From Proteobacteria bacterium DTSAM18 (GTDB taxonomy: Bacteria > Myxococcota_A > UBA796 > GCA-2862545), in contig JARACJ010000001.1 in the NCBI GenBank assembly GCA_028767165.1, positions 62,001 through 126,000 on the forward strand: 64,000 nucleotides of DNA. The letters are read 5' to 3'. Positions 8,499 through 19,536 of this stretch are shown here, in pieces. The translations under genes were made by a program, and so were the position numbers. Within the stretch, counting starts at the first letter, position 1; the number at the start of each line of letters is the position of its first letter. A model generated the notes under the pieces. The model was not told the origin of the DNA. It worked only from the letters and a program-made list of their open reading frames with translations, and searched no databases.

Positions 8499-9566
8499 TC
8501 AGTCCGGCAGCTCCCAGTGGGGTCCGCTCAGGGGCGGGAGGAACTCGGAGAGCTGCCGCAGGCCGTCGAGGTCGGCCACGCTCTCGGTGAGGTCGGGGAG
8601 GGCGTAGCTCGGGATGTCACCGAGCTGCTGGTGCAGCCTCTGCACGAGCACCTGGTCGTGACGTGCCATGCTGCGGTAGTTCGCCGCGAGGTCGCCGATG
8701 CCCCGGAGGATGGGGTCATCGGCCTCACGCAGCCCGGCCTCCTCTGCCGGCGCCCAGGCGGGCGCGGCACGGAGGCGGTTGATCAGGATGGCGGACAGGG
8801 AGATGCCCTGCTCCCCGAGGCGCGCGAGGAATGCGAACAGGTCGTGCTCCCGGGGCGCGTGGGCGTTGGTGACCAGGTAGTACGACGTGCGATCCGAGGA
8901 GAGCAGGTCGTGGACCTTGCGGGAGTGGGCCTTGAGGCCGTCGGAGACGCCCCCGAGCAGGGAGAAGAACTCGGCGAGGTCGTCGATGACCTGGGCGCCC
9001 GCGAGGCGACGGATCAGGGACGTGACCTGCTTGGTGGCCATGCCGATGAGCCCGCGTCCCGGGCGGAGCAGGGGACCGAGCAGGCTCTGGTCGAGAATGC
9101 GCTCCAGCCGGGCGGGGGCACGGAAGAAGTCGACGGCATGCTGGGAGGGTGGTGTGTCGACCACGACGACGTCCCAGTCCCCGGACCTGACGAGCTGGTA
9201 CAGCTTCTCGGTGGCCATCATCTCCTGACCGCCGGACAGGCGCTGGGAGACCGCGTCGTAGTAGGGGTTGGCCATGAGGCGGCGGGCGGCGTCCGGGCTG
9301 CTGGCGGCATGGGTGACCATCTCGTCGAAGGTGGCGCGCCGGTCGAGCATGAGGGCATCGAGGCGCCCGGCCGCGTCGTCGAGCGGGATGCGCTGGGGAT
9401 CGTTGCCGAGCGCCTTCAGGCCGAGCGCATCGGCGAGCCGGCGCGCGGGATCGATGGTGACCACGACGACCCGGTTGCCCTTGCGGGCCTCGGCCACGCC
9501 GATCGCGGCAGAGGTGGTGGTCTTGCCGGCGCCGCCGACGCCCAGGGTGAGGATGACGCGGGTCAT
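8499..9566 (-). CDS. ArsA/Get3-family ATPase, subunit lacking the signature lysine
   Basis: This 355-residue P-loop NTPase belongs to the ArsA/Get3 group (deviant Walker A). The P-loop at residues 9-17 reads GVGGAGKTT: the phosphate-binding lysine is present, but the signature lysine normally second in GKGGVGKT is Val. Later motifs are TIDPARRLADAL (switch I region), VVVDTPPS (switch II, DTPP) and long helical segments. The start at 9566 overlaps the stop of the upstream partner gene as ATGA. In mycobacteria, paired proteins of this kind (Rv3679/Rv3680) form a complex; a similar heterodimer is likely here. The transported or targeted substrate is unknown. Confidence 0.85.
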   Translation of the reverse strand: MTRVILTLGVGGAGKTTTSAAIGVAEARKGNRVVVVTIDPARRLADALGLKALGNDPQRIPLDDAAGRLDALMLDRRATFDEMVTHAASSPDAARRLMANPYYDAVSQRLSGGQEMMATEKLYQLVRSGDWDVVVVDTPPSQHAVDFFRAPARLERILDQSLLGPLLRPGRGLIGMATKQVTSLIRRLAGAQVIDDLAEFFSLLGGVSDGLKAHSRKVHDLLSSDRTSYYLVTNAHAPREHDLFAFLARLGEQGISLSAILINRLRAAPAWAPAEEAGLREADDPILRGIGDLAANYRSMARHDQVLVQRLHQQLGDIPSYALPDLTESVADLDGLRQLSEFLPPLSGPHWELPD

Positions 9567-10501
9567 GGCACCTCCGACAGGGCGTCGACCAGGGGCTCGA
9601 AGGCCTGCACGCCCAGCGGCGCGCTGGTGAGCAGCGGCAGATCGACGATGGGCAGGCCGCTGGCGAGGCCCTCGGCGAGCCGCTCCCGCACCTGGACGGC
9701 GGCGTCGAGGTGGGCGAGGTGGCGGGTGGCGAGCGTGCGGAGGGAGGCTGCGCCGTCGGCGGACAGGCCGGTGGCGGCGTCGAGGGAGGCTGCCACGGCG
9801 TCGGGTGTGGCCGTGGAGGGGAGGTGGCGACGGGGCCACCGGTTGAGCAGGACCCCGTGCAGCTGGTGGCCCTCCTGTCGCATGGCCTGGTCGAGCTGGA
9901 GGGTCTCGGACACGGGCAGGGACTCCGGAAGGGTGACCGCCAGGGTGGCCGTCTGGCGGGGGTCCGACAGGAAGTCCGCGATGCGGAGCGCCAGGTCGTA
10001 GAAGGGCCCGACCCGGGTGACGTCGGCCATGGCACGGGCGGAGTCGAGCAGGGTCAGCCCCTGGCCGGTGGCCGGGCCGTCGACGATCACCAGATCGTAG
10101 GCGGACTCGTTCTTGAGGGGCTGGGTGATCATGTCCTCGATCTTGCCCAGCTGGATGACGTCCGGCAGGCCGGGGACGGCGGTGACGAAGCCCTTCATCA
10201 AGGAGGACTCGAAGAACCACTTCGCCACGTTGCGCAGGCCGAGCTTGCGTCGGCCGAAGTCGGCGAGGCAGTCGAGGGTGGACAGGCCGAGCAGATCGAC
10301 GCCCGGCGCGACCCGCCGAGGTTCATAGGTACGCTCGCCCATGGCCAGCATGCGAGGCAGGGTGGACTGCCTGCTCAGCTCGACCAGCGCCACCCGCTTG
10401 CCGCGCCGGGCGGCAGCGAGTCCGAGGGCGATGGTGGCGGTCGAGCGCCCCACACCGCCCTTTCCTGTGATGACCACGAGCCTTCTGTCGACGATCCCCA
10501 T
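9563..10501 (-). CDS. ArsA/Get3-family ATPase, subunit with P-loop Lys-to-Arg change
   Basis: The 312-residue partner of the downstream ATPase has the signature lysine in GKGGVGRST (residues 13-21), but the P-loop lysine is Arg. Other family features are VALVELSRQST, where the usual switch I Asp is not obvious, and IVDGPATGQGL in place of the DTAP-type switch II. The start at 10501 (MGIVDRRLVVITGK) fits the family beginning; longer in-frame extensions add only low-information sequence. The stop overlaps the next start by four bases, so the two subunits should be made in a fixed ratio. It is divergent from folD. Confidence 0.83.
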   Translation of the reverse strand: MGIVDRRLVVITGKGGVGRSTATIALGLAAARRGKRVALVELSRQSTLPRMLAMGERTYEPRRVAPGVDLLGLSTLDCLADFGRRKLGLRNVAKWFFESSLMKGFVTAVPGLPDVIQLGKIEDMITQPLKNESAYDLVIVDGPATGQGLTLLDSARAMADVTRVGPFYDLALRIADFLSDPRQTATLAVTLPESLPVSETLQLDQAMRQEGHQLHGVLLNRWPRRHLPSTATPDAVAASLDAATGLSADGAASLRTLATRHLAHLDAAVQVRERLAEGLASGLPIVDLPLLTSAPLGVQAFEPLVDALSEVP

Positions 10502-10728
10502 GAAGCCTGCCAATCCTTGGGACTGATGCCTGTCTAGCCACCGACCGGCGCCGTCACCAGTGGGAGGAGACCCGAGCGCGACGAGCCCTTGGAAACATCC
10601 TGTCATATTGGGTGGGAGGTGAGGGCAGAAGACAATAGCGGGCGCCCTTCCACGACAACATGTAGACCCGGTTGGCCGCCATCATTCCGGTGGAGGCCCC
10701 CACGCCGGACCCACGCAGAAGGTGCACC

Positions 10729-11580
10729 ATGACCCGGATCCTCGACGGCCGCGCAACGGCTCGTTCCCTGAACAAGGCACTCAAGCAGAAGGTCGACGCC
10801 CTCGACTGGGCACCCACCCTCGCCGTGGTGCTGGTGGGCTCCGATCCGGCGTCCGAGGTCTACGTGCGCCGCAAGGGCATCGTCGCCGGACGCATCGGCT
10901 TCGGCCACCGCCAGATCGACCTGCCCTCCACCACGGAGCAGGCAGAGCTCCTGCGGGTCATCGAGGAGCTCAACAACGACGACGAGGTCGATGGCATCCT
11001 GGTGCAGTTCCCGCTGCCGGCCCACCTCGACGAGAAGGCCGTCCTCGACACCATCGCCGTGTCCAAGGACGTCGACGGCCTGAGCCTGGAGTCCATCGGC
11101 CGCCTCGCCCAGGGTCGCGCCAAGCTCGTCGCCTGCACCCCCAAGGGTGTCATGCGGCTCATCGAGTCCAGCGGAATCGACCTGCAGGGGTCCCACGCCG
11201 TCGTGATCGGACGCTCCAACATCGTCGGCCGCCCCATGGCCATGCTGCTCGAGCAGGCGAACGCCACCGTCACCGTGTGCCACAGCCGCACCCGCGATCT
11301 GCCCGCCATCCTGAAGACCGCCGATGTCGTCGTGGCGGCCGTGGGTCGTCCCGAGATGATCAAGGGCGCCTGGCTCAAGCCCGGCGCCGTCGTCATCGAC
11401 GTGGGCATCAACCGCGTGGCCGATTCCGAGGGCAACCCGGCGCTCGTCGGCGACGTGGACTACGCCTCCTGCGAGCCCGTGGCAGGGGCCATCACCCCGG
11501 TTCCCGGCGGCGTCGGTCCGATGACCATCGCCATGCTGATGGAGAACACCTACGAGGCCGCGCTGGCCCGTCGGAGCTGA
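10729..11580 (+). CDS. folD: Bifunctional methylene-THF dehydrogenase/methenyl-THF cyclohydrolase FolD
   Basis: FolD interconverts 5,10-methylene-, methenyl- and 10-formyl-tetrahydrofolate in the cytoplasm using NADP. The 283-residue protein has the family length and motifs: YVRRK near residue 43-47 with the catalytic Lys, DGILVQFPLP near 88-97, KDVDGL near 116, GRSNIVGRPMA in the dinucleotide-binding domain near 161-171, and the C-terminal signature PVPGGVGPMT. The start at 10729 is preceded by AGAAGG. The gene sits directly upstream of gcvT-gcvH-gcvP, whose product methylene-THF is its substrate. Confidence 0.96.
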   Translation: MTRILDGRATARSLNKALKQKVDALDWAPTLAVVLVGSDPASEVYVRRKGIVAGRIGFGHRQIDLPSTTEQAELLRVIEELNNDDEVDGILVQFPLPAHLDEKAVLDTIAVSKDVDGLSLESIGRLAQGRAKLVACTPKGVMRLIESSGIDLQGSHAVVIGRSNIVGRPMAMLLEQANATVTVCHSRTRDLPAILKTADVVVAAVGRPEMIKGAWLKPGAVVIDVGINRVADSEGNPALVGDVDYASCEPVAGAITPVPGGVGPMTIAMLMENTYEAALARRS

Positions 11581-11668
11581 TCGTGTGGTTGCGGTAAACC
11601 CACTTTGACAAGGGGGATGCCGCAGGCCATGGGAAGCCTGATTTTCCGTTTCCAGGTCGGGGTTCTTG

Positions 11669-12769
11669 ATGTTGAAGCGTACGCCTCTCTTCGCCGCGCA
11701 CGAGCGTGCCGGCGCGCGGTTCGTCCCCTTTGCCGGCTACGAGATGCCGGTGCAGTACGTGGGCCTCAAGCCCGAGCACGAGCAGGTGCGCAAGAGCGTC
11801 GGCCTGTTCGACGTCTCCCACATGGGCGAGATCTTCGTCCGTGGCGCCAAGGCCGCCGAGGCCCTGTCCTGGCTGGTGAGCAACCACGTCACCGACATGA
11901 CCGTCGGCCAGGCCCGCTACACGCTCATGTGCAACCACGACGGTGGCGTGGTCGACGACCTCGTCATCTACCGCCTCGCCGAGGATGCCTTCCTGGTGTG
12001 CGTGAACGCCGCCAACCGCGACAAGGACTTCGCGTGGATGGTCGAGCACAACCCGCTCAAGGACGAGGTCAGCTTCTCTGACGAGTCCGACGACTGGGCC
12101 CAGATCGCCATCCAGGGCCGCCACGCCCAGACCACCCTGCAGGCCCTCACCGAGCTGAAGCTCGACGACGTCGCCTACTACCACTTCGCCGCCGACCAGA
12201 CGGTTGCGGGTGTGTCCGGCTGCATCGTGGCCCGCACCGGCTACACCGGTGAGGACGGCTTCGAGGTGTTCGTGCCCGCCGACGGCGCGGAGACCGTGTG
12301 GAACGCCATGCTGGAGGCCGGCGCCGAGTACGACGCCATGCCCATCGGCCTCGGTGCCCGCGACACCCTGCGCCTCGAGGTGCGCTACCCGCTGTACGGC
12401 CACGAGCTCGGCGACGAGCTCTCTCCCTTCCAGGGGCGCCTGATGTGGGTCACGAAGCTCGACAAGGAAGGCGGCTTCATCGGCCGCGACGCCATCGCCG
12501 CACGCAAGTCCACCGACGACATGTTCCTGTGCGGTGCCCTCCTCGAGGGCAAGCGCATCGCCCGCGAGGAGATGAAGGTCCTGGTCGACGGTGAGGAGGT
12601 CGGCTTCGTCACCTCCGGAACCCGCTCTCCCAGCCTTGGTCAGGGCGTGGTGCTTTGTTACGTGAAGCGCCCGTTCCACAAGATCGGCACCGAGCTGACC
12701 TTCGACGTCCGCGGCCGCGAGGCCAAGGGCACCGTGGTCAAGGGCCCCTTCTACAAGCGCGACTACTGA
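11669..12769 (+). CDS. gcvT: Glycine cleavage system T protein (aminomethyltransferase)
   Basis: GcvT transfers the aminomethyl carbon from lipoylated GcvH to tetrahydrofolate, releasing ammonia and methylene-THF. The 366-residue protein has the expected start (LKRTPLFAAHERAGARFVPFAGYEMP), the GLFDVSHMGEI segment with the conserved Asp that binds folate (D-V-S-H-M), ARTGYTGEDGFE near 190 and GLGARDTLRLE near 230. The codon before the ATG is an in-frame TTG (11666); ATG at 11669 is taken as the start. Genes gcvH and gcvP follow after 20 and 76 bases. An exact TTGACA lies upstream but without a good -10. Confidence 0.96.
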   Translation: MLKRTPLFAAHERAGARFVPFAGYEMPVQYVGLKPEHEQVRKSVGLFDVSHMGEIFVRGAKAAEALSWLVSNHVTDMTVGQARYTLMCNHDGGVVDDLVIYRLAEDAFLVCVNAANRDKDFAWMVEHNPLKDEVSFSDESDDWAQIAIQGRHAQTTLQALTELKLDDVAYYHFAADQTVAGVSGCIVARTGYTGEDGFEVFVPADGAETVWNAMLEAGAEYDAMPIGLGARDTLRLEVRYPLYGHELGDELSPFQGRLMWVTKLDKEGGFIGRDAIAARKSTDDMFLCGALLEGKRIAREEMKVLVDGEEVGFVTSGTRSPSLGQGVVLCYVKRPFHKIGTELTFDVRGREAKGTVVKGPFYKRDY

Positions 12770-12789
12770 CGGTCGCATTCGAGGTAGCC

Positions 12790-13167
12790 ATGAACGTTCC
12801 CAGCAACCTGCGCTACACCAGCCACGACGAGTGGATCCTGGTGGAAGGCGACGAGATCACCGTGGGCATCACCGACTACGCACAGGACGCACTGGGCGAG
12901 CTGGTGCACGTCGAGCTTCCCGAGGAGGGCGCCGACGTCTCCGCTGGCGACTCCATCGCCGAGGTCGAGTCCGTGAAGGCCGTCGCCGAGGTCTACGCAC
13001 CTGTCTCCGGTGAGATCACCGCCATCAACGAGGACCTCGAGGACGAGGCCGAGAAGATCAACGAGGATGCCTACGGCTCCTGGCTGTTCAAGATGAAGAT
13101 CTCCGATGCCTCGCAGCTCGACGGCCTGATGGACGCCGAGGCCTACAAGGCCAAGATCAGCGCCTGA
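12790..13167 (+). CDS. gcvH: Glycine cleavage system H protein (lipoyl carrier)
   Basis: GcvH is the small lipoyl-lysine carrier that shuttles the aminomethyl group between GcvP, GcvT and dihydrolipoamide dehydrogenase. The 125-residue protein has the family length. The lipoylation site is the Lys in VESVKAV (near residue 63), within a typical beta-hairpin flanked by GD and PVSGE. The beginning, NLRYTSHDEWI, is characteristic. A GAGG site at 12781-12784 supports the ATG at 12790. The dihydrolipoamide dehydrogenase gene is not in this window. Confidence 0.97.
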   Translation: MNVPSNLRYTSHDEWILVEGDEITVGITDYAQDALGELVHVELPEEGADVSAGDSIAEVESVKAVAEVYAPVSGEITAINEDLEDEAEKINEDAYGSWLFKMKISDASQLDGLMDAEAYKAKISA

Positions 13168-13243
13168 TATTGGCGGCTTCTGCCGCCGCCCCCCATGATC
13201 GTCCGCTGGGGAGGTCCTCCCCACGCGGCACGGAGGACTCCCC

Positions 13244-16066
<2,823 letters not shown>

Positions 16067-16087
16067 TCGTCGTGGGCCGCATGGTCT

Positions 16088-16120
16088 GACGCCGCGCTCC
16101 CGGTCCGGGGGCGCGGCGTC
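16088..16120 (+). terminator. Terminator hairpin after gcvP
   Basis: A perfect 10-bp stem (GACGCCGCGC with GCGCGGCGTC) starts 21 bases after the gcvP stop and is followed by TTCAATT. The position between convergent genes suits termination of the gcv transcript. Confidence 0.7.
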
Positions 16121-16157
16121 TTCAATTGGGATGACCCCCTCTTCGGAAACGTAGCGA

Positions 16158-16184
16158 CCCCCACGTTTCGACGAAACGTGGGGG
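16158..16184. terminator. 27-base perfect palindrome between gcvP and the sigma factor gene
   Basis: Thirteen bases (CCCCCACGTTTCG) are repeated inverted around a single A. The realistic hairpin has an 11-bp stem and 5-base loop. Neither side has a T-run, so it could be a terminator stem for the leftward gene, a transcript-end barrier, or a protein site. It stands 51 bases beyond the stop codon of the sigma factor gene. Confidence 0.45.
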
Positions 16185-16235
16185 CCACCGTGAGTCTTTG
16201 GAGAGAGTGCCCGCGTAGGGACGGGCGGTTGGGGC

Positions 16236-17114
16236 TCAGCTGACGGCTGAGAAGGCCTCGAGGTGCTGGCGACGGGTGGCGTGGCGCAGCTTGCGGAGGG
16301 CCTTGAGTTCGATCTGGCGGATGCGCTCGCGGGTGAGGGCGAAGCGGGCGCCGATCTCCTCGAGGGAGTAGGTGGTCGGCTCGCCGATGCCGTAGCGCAT
16401 GCGGATGACCTTCTCCTCGCGGGGGGTGAGGGTGCACAGGACGTGGCTGACCTGCTCGCACAGGGCGGATGCCTCGATGCGCTCGCTGGGGAGCTCGGCG
16501 TTGTCGTTCTTGATGAACGAGATCAGGGTGGAGCTGCTGTCGTCGCCGACCTCGGCGTCGAGGCTCATGGGCTCGGTGACGAGGCTCATCACCTCGTGGA
16601 CCTTCTCCTCTTCGAGGCCGAGCATCTGGCAGATCTCCTCGACCGTGGGCTGACGGCCGAGCTTCTGGAACATCTCCTTGCGGGCGTAGCGCACGCGGTT
16701 GGCGAGCTCCAGCTTGTAGATCGGGATGCGGATGGTGCGGATCTGGGACTCGATCGCACGGACGATGGCCTGACGGATCCACCAGGAAGCGTAGGTGGAG
16801 AACTTGAAGCCCTTGGTGTAGTCGAACTTCTCGACGGCCTTCATGAGGCCGAGGTTGCCTTCCTGGATGAGGTCGGTCATGGGAAGACCACGGTAGACGT
16901 ACTGACGTGCGATGGAGACCACGAGGCGCAGGTTGGCCTTGGTGAGCTCGGCCTTGGCCAGCTCGGCGTCGGGGCCACCCAGCTCGATGCGGCGTGCCAC
17001 CTCGACCTCTTCCTCACCGGACATGAGGCGGATGCTGCCCATGCCGTTGAGGTAGCGCTCGAGAACGCTGTTCTTCTTGTCGCTGTCTGCGGTGCGGCGT
17101 GCGGTGCGTGCCAT
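16236..17114 (-). CDS. RNA polymerase sigma-70 factor, group 1/2 type
   Basis: The 292-residue protein has sigma regions 1.2 ([19 protein letters not shown]), 2 ([51 protein letters not shown]), 3 ([13 protein letters not shown]) and 4.2 ([21 protein letters not shown]). Region 2.4 and 4.2 residues are of the primary-sigma kind, so it should read ordinary -10/-35 promoters. The large region 1.1 of a housekeeping RpoD is absent, suggesting an alternative primary-like (RpoS/SigB-like) factor. The start at 17114 follows GGAGGG with good spacing; an in-frame codon at 17165 lacks one. No anti-sigma factor is adjacent. Confidence 0.9.
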   Translation of the reverse strand: MARTARRTADSDKKNSVLERYLNGMGSIRLMSGEEEVEVARRIELGGPDAELAKAELTKANLRLVVSIARQYVYRGLPMTDLIQEGNLGLMKAVEKFDYTKGFKFSTYASWWIRQAIVRAIESQIRTIRIPIYKLELANRVRYARKEMFQKLGRQPTVEEICQMLGLEEEKVHEVMSLVTEPMSLDAEVGDDSSSTLISFIKNDNAELPSERIEASALCEQVSHVLCTLTPREEKVIRMRYGIGEPTTYSLEEIGARFALTRERIRQIELKALRKLRHATRRQHLEAFSAVS

Positions 17115-17148
17115 GGTTTCCCTCCATCGTTGACTCGGGGATGACACC

Positions 17149-17164
17149 TGCACAAGCCGTGCCA
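17149..17164 (-). promoter_or_regulatory. Candidate -24/-12 (sigma-54) promoter for the sigma factor gene
   Basis: Read leftward, TGGCACGGCTTGTGCA matches the sigma-54 consensus with GG and GC elements exactly 10 bases apart; one base of the -12 element differs (GTGC for TTGC). It would place the transcript start about 24 bases before the start codon at 17114. Confidence 0.38.
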
Positions 17165-17233
17165 AACACTACGTGCTTGTGTTTACAGCTGCGAAGTGGC
17201 GCGTACGTGCATTCACGCGGGGTTTTCGCGTCC

Positions 17234-17304
17234 GTCCAGAATTCGTGTAGAGATTTCTGAACGGTGGGCGTACAGATTCTGGAACGCTGTCAAGATTTCT
17301 GGAC
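17234..17304 (+). promoter_or_regulatory. Four-copy motif array upstream of the ExbB-like gene
   Basis: AGATTTCTGAAC (17251-17262), AGATTCTGGAAC (17274-17285) and AGATTTCTGGAC (17293-17304) are near-identical direct repeats with start-to-start distances of 23 and 19 bases. An inverted related copy, GTCCAGAATTC, lies at 17234-17244. The array occupies the divergent intergenic region between the sigma factor and the proton-channel operon and looks like clustered operator sites for one regulator. Confidence 0.5.
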
Positions 17305-17403
17305 AGCTACGGGATGGACCCAAGAGATGCTTGGTTCAGACGAACTGAGCCGAGTACAATGCATTGGCTGCACAGATTCGTCGTTTCCCCGGGTGTTGCT
17401 TTG

Positions 17404-18021
17404 ATGGAGTACATGAGGGCCGGTGGACCGGTCATGATTCCCATTGCCCTGTTCGCCACCATTGCCCTGGTGACGTTCCTCGAGCGGTTGTGGAGTCTTC
17501 GCCGCGCCAAGGTGGTGCCGGCTTCCTACGTGGTCAAGGTCACGGACATGATCCGCCAGGGTCGCTTCGACGAGGCCACCAAGCTCAGTCGGTCCAGGCC
17601 CGTGGCGGCGGCCCGCATCATCGAGGCGGCGCTGGATGCACGGGATCGCTCCCATGAGCGGCTGAAGGAGCGTATCGAGGAGGTCGGTCGGCGCGAGGCC
17701 GCCGAGCTCGAGCGGTTCGCACCGGTGCTCGGCACCATCGCCGCCATCTCGCCGCTGCTCGGTCTGCTGGGCACCGTGGGCGGCATGATCCTCACCTTCA
17801 AGGTGATCGAGACGGTCGGCCTCGGCAACGTCGCCAGCCTGGCCGGCGGCATCAGCCAGGCCCTGGTCACCACCTTCGCCGGCCTCACCGTGGGCATTCC
17901 CACCCTGATCGGTCACCGCTGGGTGCTCTCCCGGGTCGACTCGCTCGTCCTCGACCTCGAGGAGGTCGCCGCCGGTGTGCTCGAGGAGCTCGAGGTACAC
18001 CGCGAGGCCGGCGCCGCATGA
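17404..18021 (+). CDS. MotA/TolQ/ExbB-family proton channel protein
   Basis: This inner-membrane protein (205 residues from the chosen start) is the larger subunit of a proton-motive-force channel of the ExbB/TolQ type. The N-terminal segment MRAGGPVMIPIALFATIALVTFLERLW is a first membrane helix typical of ExbB. The paired helices are APVLGTIAAISPLLGLLGTVGGMI and ISQALVTTFAGLTVGIPTLI, containing the conserved PLLGLLGTVxGM and ALxTTxAGLxVAIP-like signatures. In-frame ATGs at 17314 and 17359 are possible starts; 17404 matches the family beginning but has no strong ribosome site. It overlaps the ExbD-like gene by four bases. Confidence 0.9.
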   Translation: MEYMRAGGPVMIPIALFATIALVTFLERLWSLRRAKVVPASYVVKVTDMIRQGRFDEATKLSRSRPVAAARIIEAALDARDRSHERLKERIEEVGRREAAELERFAPVLGTIAAISPLLGLLGTVGGMILTFKVIETVGLGNVASLAGGISQALVTTFAGLTVGIPTLIGHRWVLSRVDSLVLDLEEVAAGVLEELEVHREAGAA

Positions 18022-18431
18022 GGCTCTCACACGTCCGACGCCCCGATCCGGTGCTCGATCTGACGCCGATGATCGACATCGTCTTCCAGCTCGTGCTGTT
18101 CTTCATGGTGTCCACCACCTTCGTCGACGCACCGGGGATCGAGATCGATCTGCCCAAGGCCAGTGCGGAGACGGTCCTCACCGAGAAGGACGATCTCAAC
18201 ATCTGGGTCACCTCGGATGGGGCGCTGTACCTGGATGAGGAGCCGATCTCGCTCGACGCGCTGCGATCGGTGCTCCAGCAGTCCTCCGAGTCCGCCCCGG
18301 ACACCCTGGTCATCATCAAGGCCGATGCCGGCGTGGCCCACGGACGGGTGGTCGGCGTGATGGATCTGGCCAAGTCCTTCGGTCTGCACCGACTCGCCAT
18401 CGCCACGGAAGGAGAGGCTGGAGCGCAATAG
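18018..18431 (+). CDS. ExbD/TolR-family protein
   Basis: The 137-residue partner of the ExbB-like protein has a short cytoplasmic N-terminus, one membrane helix with the diagnostic LTPMIDIVFQLVLFFMVSTT (proton-carrying Asp in MID), and a periplasmic domain that ends with the ALxxVLxxS and VIIKADAGVAHGRVV segments of the family. ATGA coupling to the upstream gene is consistent with a fixed stoichiometry. The energised partner (TonB, TolA or another) is not present here, so whether the pair serves transport or envelope integrity is open. Confidence 0.92.
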   Translation: MRLSHVRRPDPVLDLTPMIDIVFQLVLFFMVSTTFVDAPGIEIDLPKASAETVLTEKDDLNIWVTSDGALYLDEEPISLDALRSVLQQSSESAPDTLVIIKADAGVAHGRVVGVMDLAKSFGLHRLAIATEGEAGAQ

Positions 18432-18484
18432 GCCCACTGGGCTACATTGGGCACCTGTCGAGCCATCCTGTAGCGGAGTGTGGT

Positions 18485-18790
18485 GTGTTCGGATTGCCGA
18501 GGTTCCTCATCGCGGCGGCCCAGTTCGGGCTGGTGTTGTTCCTGCTGGCCATGATCATCTGGGGGCCTTCGGGTGCCTTCGAGGTGCGCAGGCTGCGGAT
18601 GCTCCGCCAGGACACCATCGCGCAGGCCCAAGAGGCCTCGAAGGCCTCTGATCGGGCCCGCTTCTTCCTGGCGCTGCAGGATCGCGATCCCATCAACCAG
18701 GAGCGAGCAGCCGCTGACGAGCTGAAGATGGCTCTTCCTGGCGCGGTCCTGTATGAGTTCGTGGACGACACGGACGCGACCCAGGAGTAG
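18485..18790 (+). CDS. Small membrane protein resembling FtsB/DivIC
   Basis: The 101-residue protein has one N-terminal membrane helix (about residues 7-26), a short heptad-like helix (35-62) and a C-terminal block ADELKMALPGAVLYEFV (77-93). That block matches the pattern at the end of FtsB, where a helix with E-L is followed by PGE and an aromatic-valine strand. FtsB is a bitopic divisome component that works with FtsL and FtsQ in the periplasm. The start is GTG with GGAG at 18475-18478. The assignment rests on the short motif, length and topology, so it is moderate. Confidence 0.55.
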   Translation: MFGLPRFLIAAAQFGLVLFLLAMIIWGPSGAFEVRRLRMLRQDTIAQAQEASKASDRARFFLALQDRDPINQERAAADELKMALPGAVLYEFVDDTDATQE

Positions 18791-18793
18791 GGG

Positions 18794-19408
18794 ATGGATC
18801 CCTGGTGGCAGGAGCTGGCGCTCACCGAGCTGACGACCCAGACCCCCCTCGCCAGTCGGGTGGTGGTCGGGCTCCTCTCCCTTGCACTGTGGGGAGCCGG
18901 CGCGGCGCTGTACAAGGCGGGCATCCGCCTGGCCGCCTTCCTCGGGGGCGCGCTGGCAGGTCTGCTGCTCCTCGACTGGCTGGCGGCCCATGCGCTGCTG
19001 CCTGCGGGGTGGGAGGCCAACCCCTGGTTCATGCAGGGCTCGGCGCTGCTGCTCGGGGGCGTCACGCTGTGGCTCGCACTCCGTGCGCACCGCCTCTCCC
19101 TGATGCTCGCGGGCCTGGTGGTCGGTCTGTCCGCGTCCATGGGTGCGGTGGAGCTGTACGACGGCCTGCCGGCCGCCACCCCCTTCTTCGGGGCGGTGGG
19201 GGGCGCGCTCATCATGCCCTGGCTGTTCGAAGCCATCCTGCCCCTGTTCACCGCCGTCGTGGGCTCCGTGGGGCTGCTGTGGGCGTTTGGCGCCCCGGAT
19301 CAGCTGGTGTGGCTCGTGGCACTCGCGTTCGCTGGGGTGATGGTGCAGTGGTTCGGCCCATCCGGGTTGAAGGCGAACAGCGAGGACCGGGAGAGCGCCG
19401 CAAGCTAG
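18794..19408 (+). CDS. Polytopic membrane protein, DUF4203-like
   Basis: The 204-residue protein has six or seven hydrophobic helices, for example VVVGLLSLALWGAGAALY, LAAFLGGALAGLLLLDWLA, SALLLGGVTLWLALRA and LFTAVVGSVGLLWAFGA, separated by short loops. The pattern of Gly-rich helices resembles the TMEM198/DUF4203 group, but the match is weak. It starts 3 bases after the FtsB-like stop and is probably translated from the same transcript. The C-terminal tail is short and charged. Function unknown. Confidence 0.7.
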   Translation: MDPWWQELALTELTTQTPLASRVVVGLLSLALWGAGAALYKAGIRLAAFLGGALAGLLLLDWLAAHALLPAGWEANPWFMQGSALLLGGVTLWLALRAHRLSLMLAGLVVGLSASMGAVELYDGLPAATPFFGAVGGALIMPWLFEAILPLFTAVVGSVGLLWAFGAPDQLVWLVALAFAGVMVQWFGPSGLKANSEDRESAAS

Positions 19409-19536
19409 CGGATCTTTCGATGTACTCCTTCCCTTTTGGTTTTTGCACGTTTTTGTGCACTTGACGCGGGCAGTCGCGTCTGCGACGAATGATGTGCGGA
19501 ACGAGCACCTTGAACCAGAGATGGAGAGGCCGGGAG

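Noticed and set aside
11605-11668. Promoter or glycine riboswitch in front of gcvT
   Set aside because: TTGACA at 11605-11610 is exact, but the best -10 at 17-base spacing is CATGGG. I looked for glycine aptamer core elements in the 88-base gap and saw none; it is also too short for a tandem aptamer.
19443-19466. Small TGCAC/GTGCA hairpin followed by TTGACG upstream of the 113-residue membrane protein
   Set aside because: Stem of only five pairs, and no usable -10 at 16-18 bases from TTGACG.
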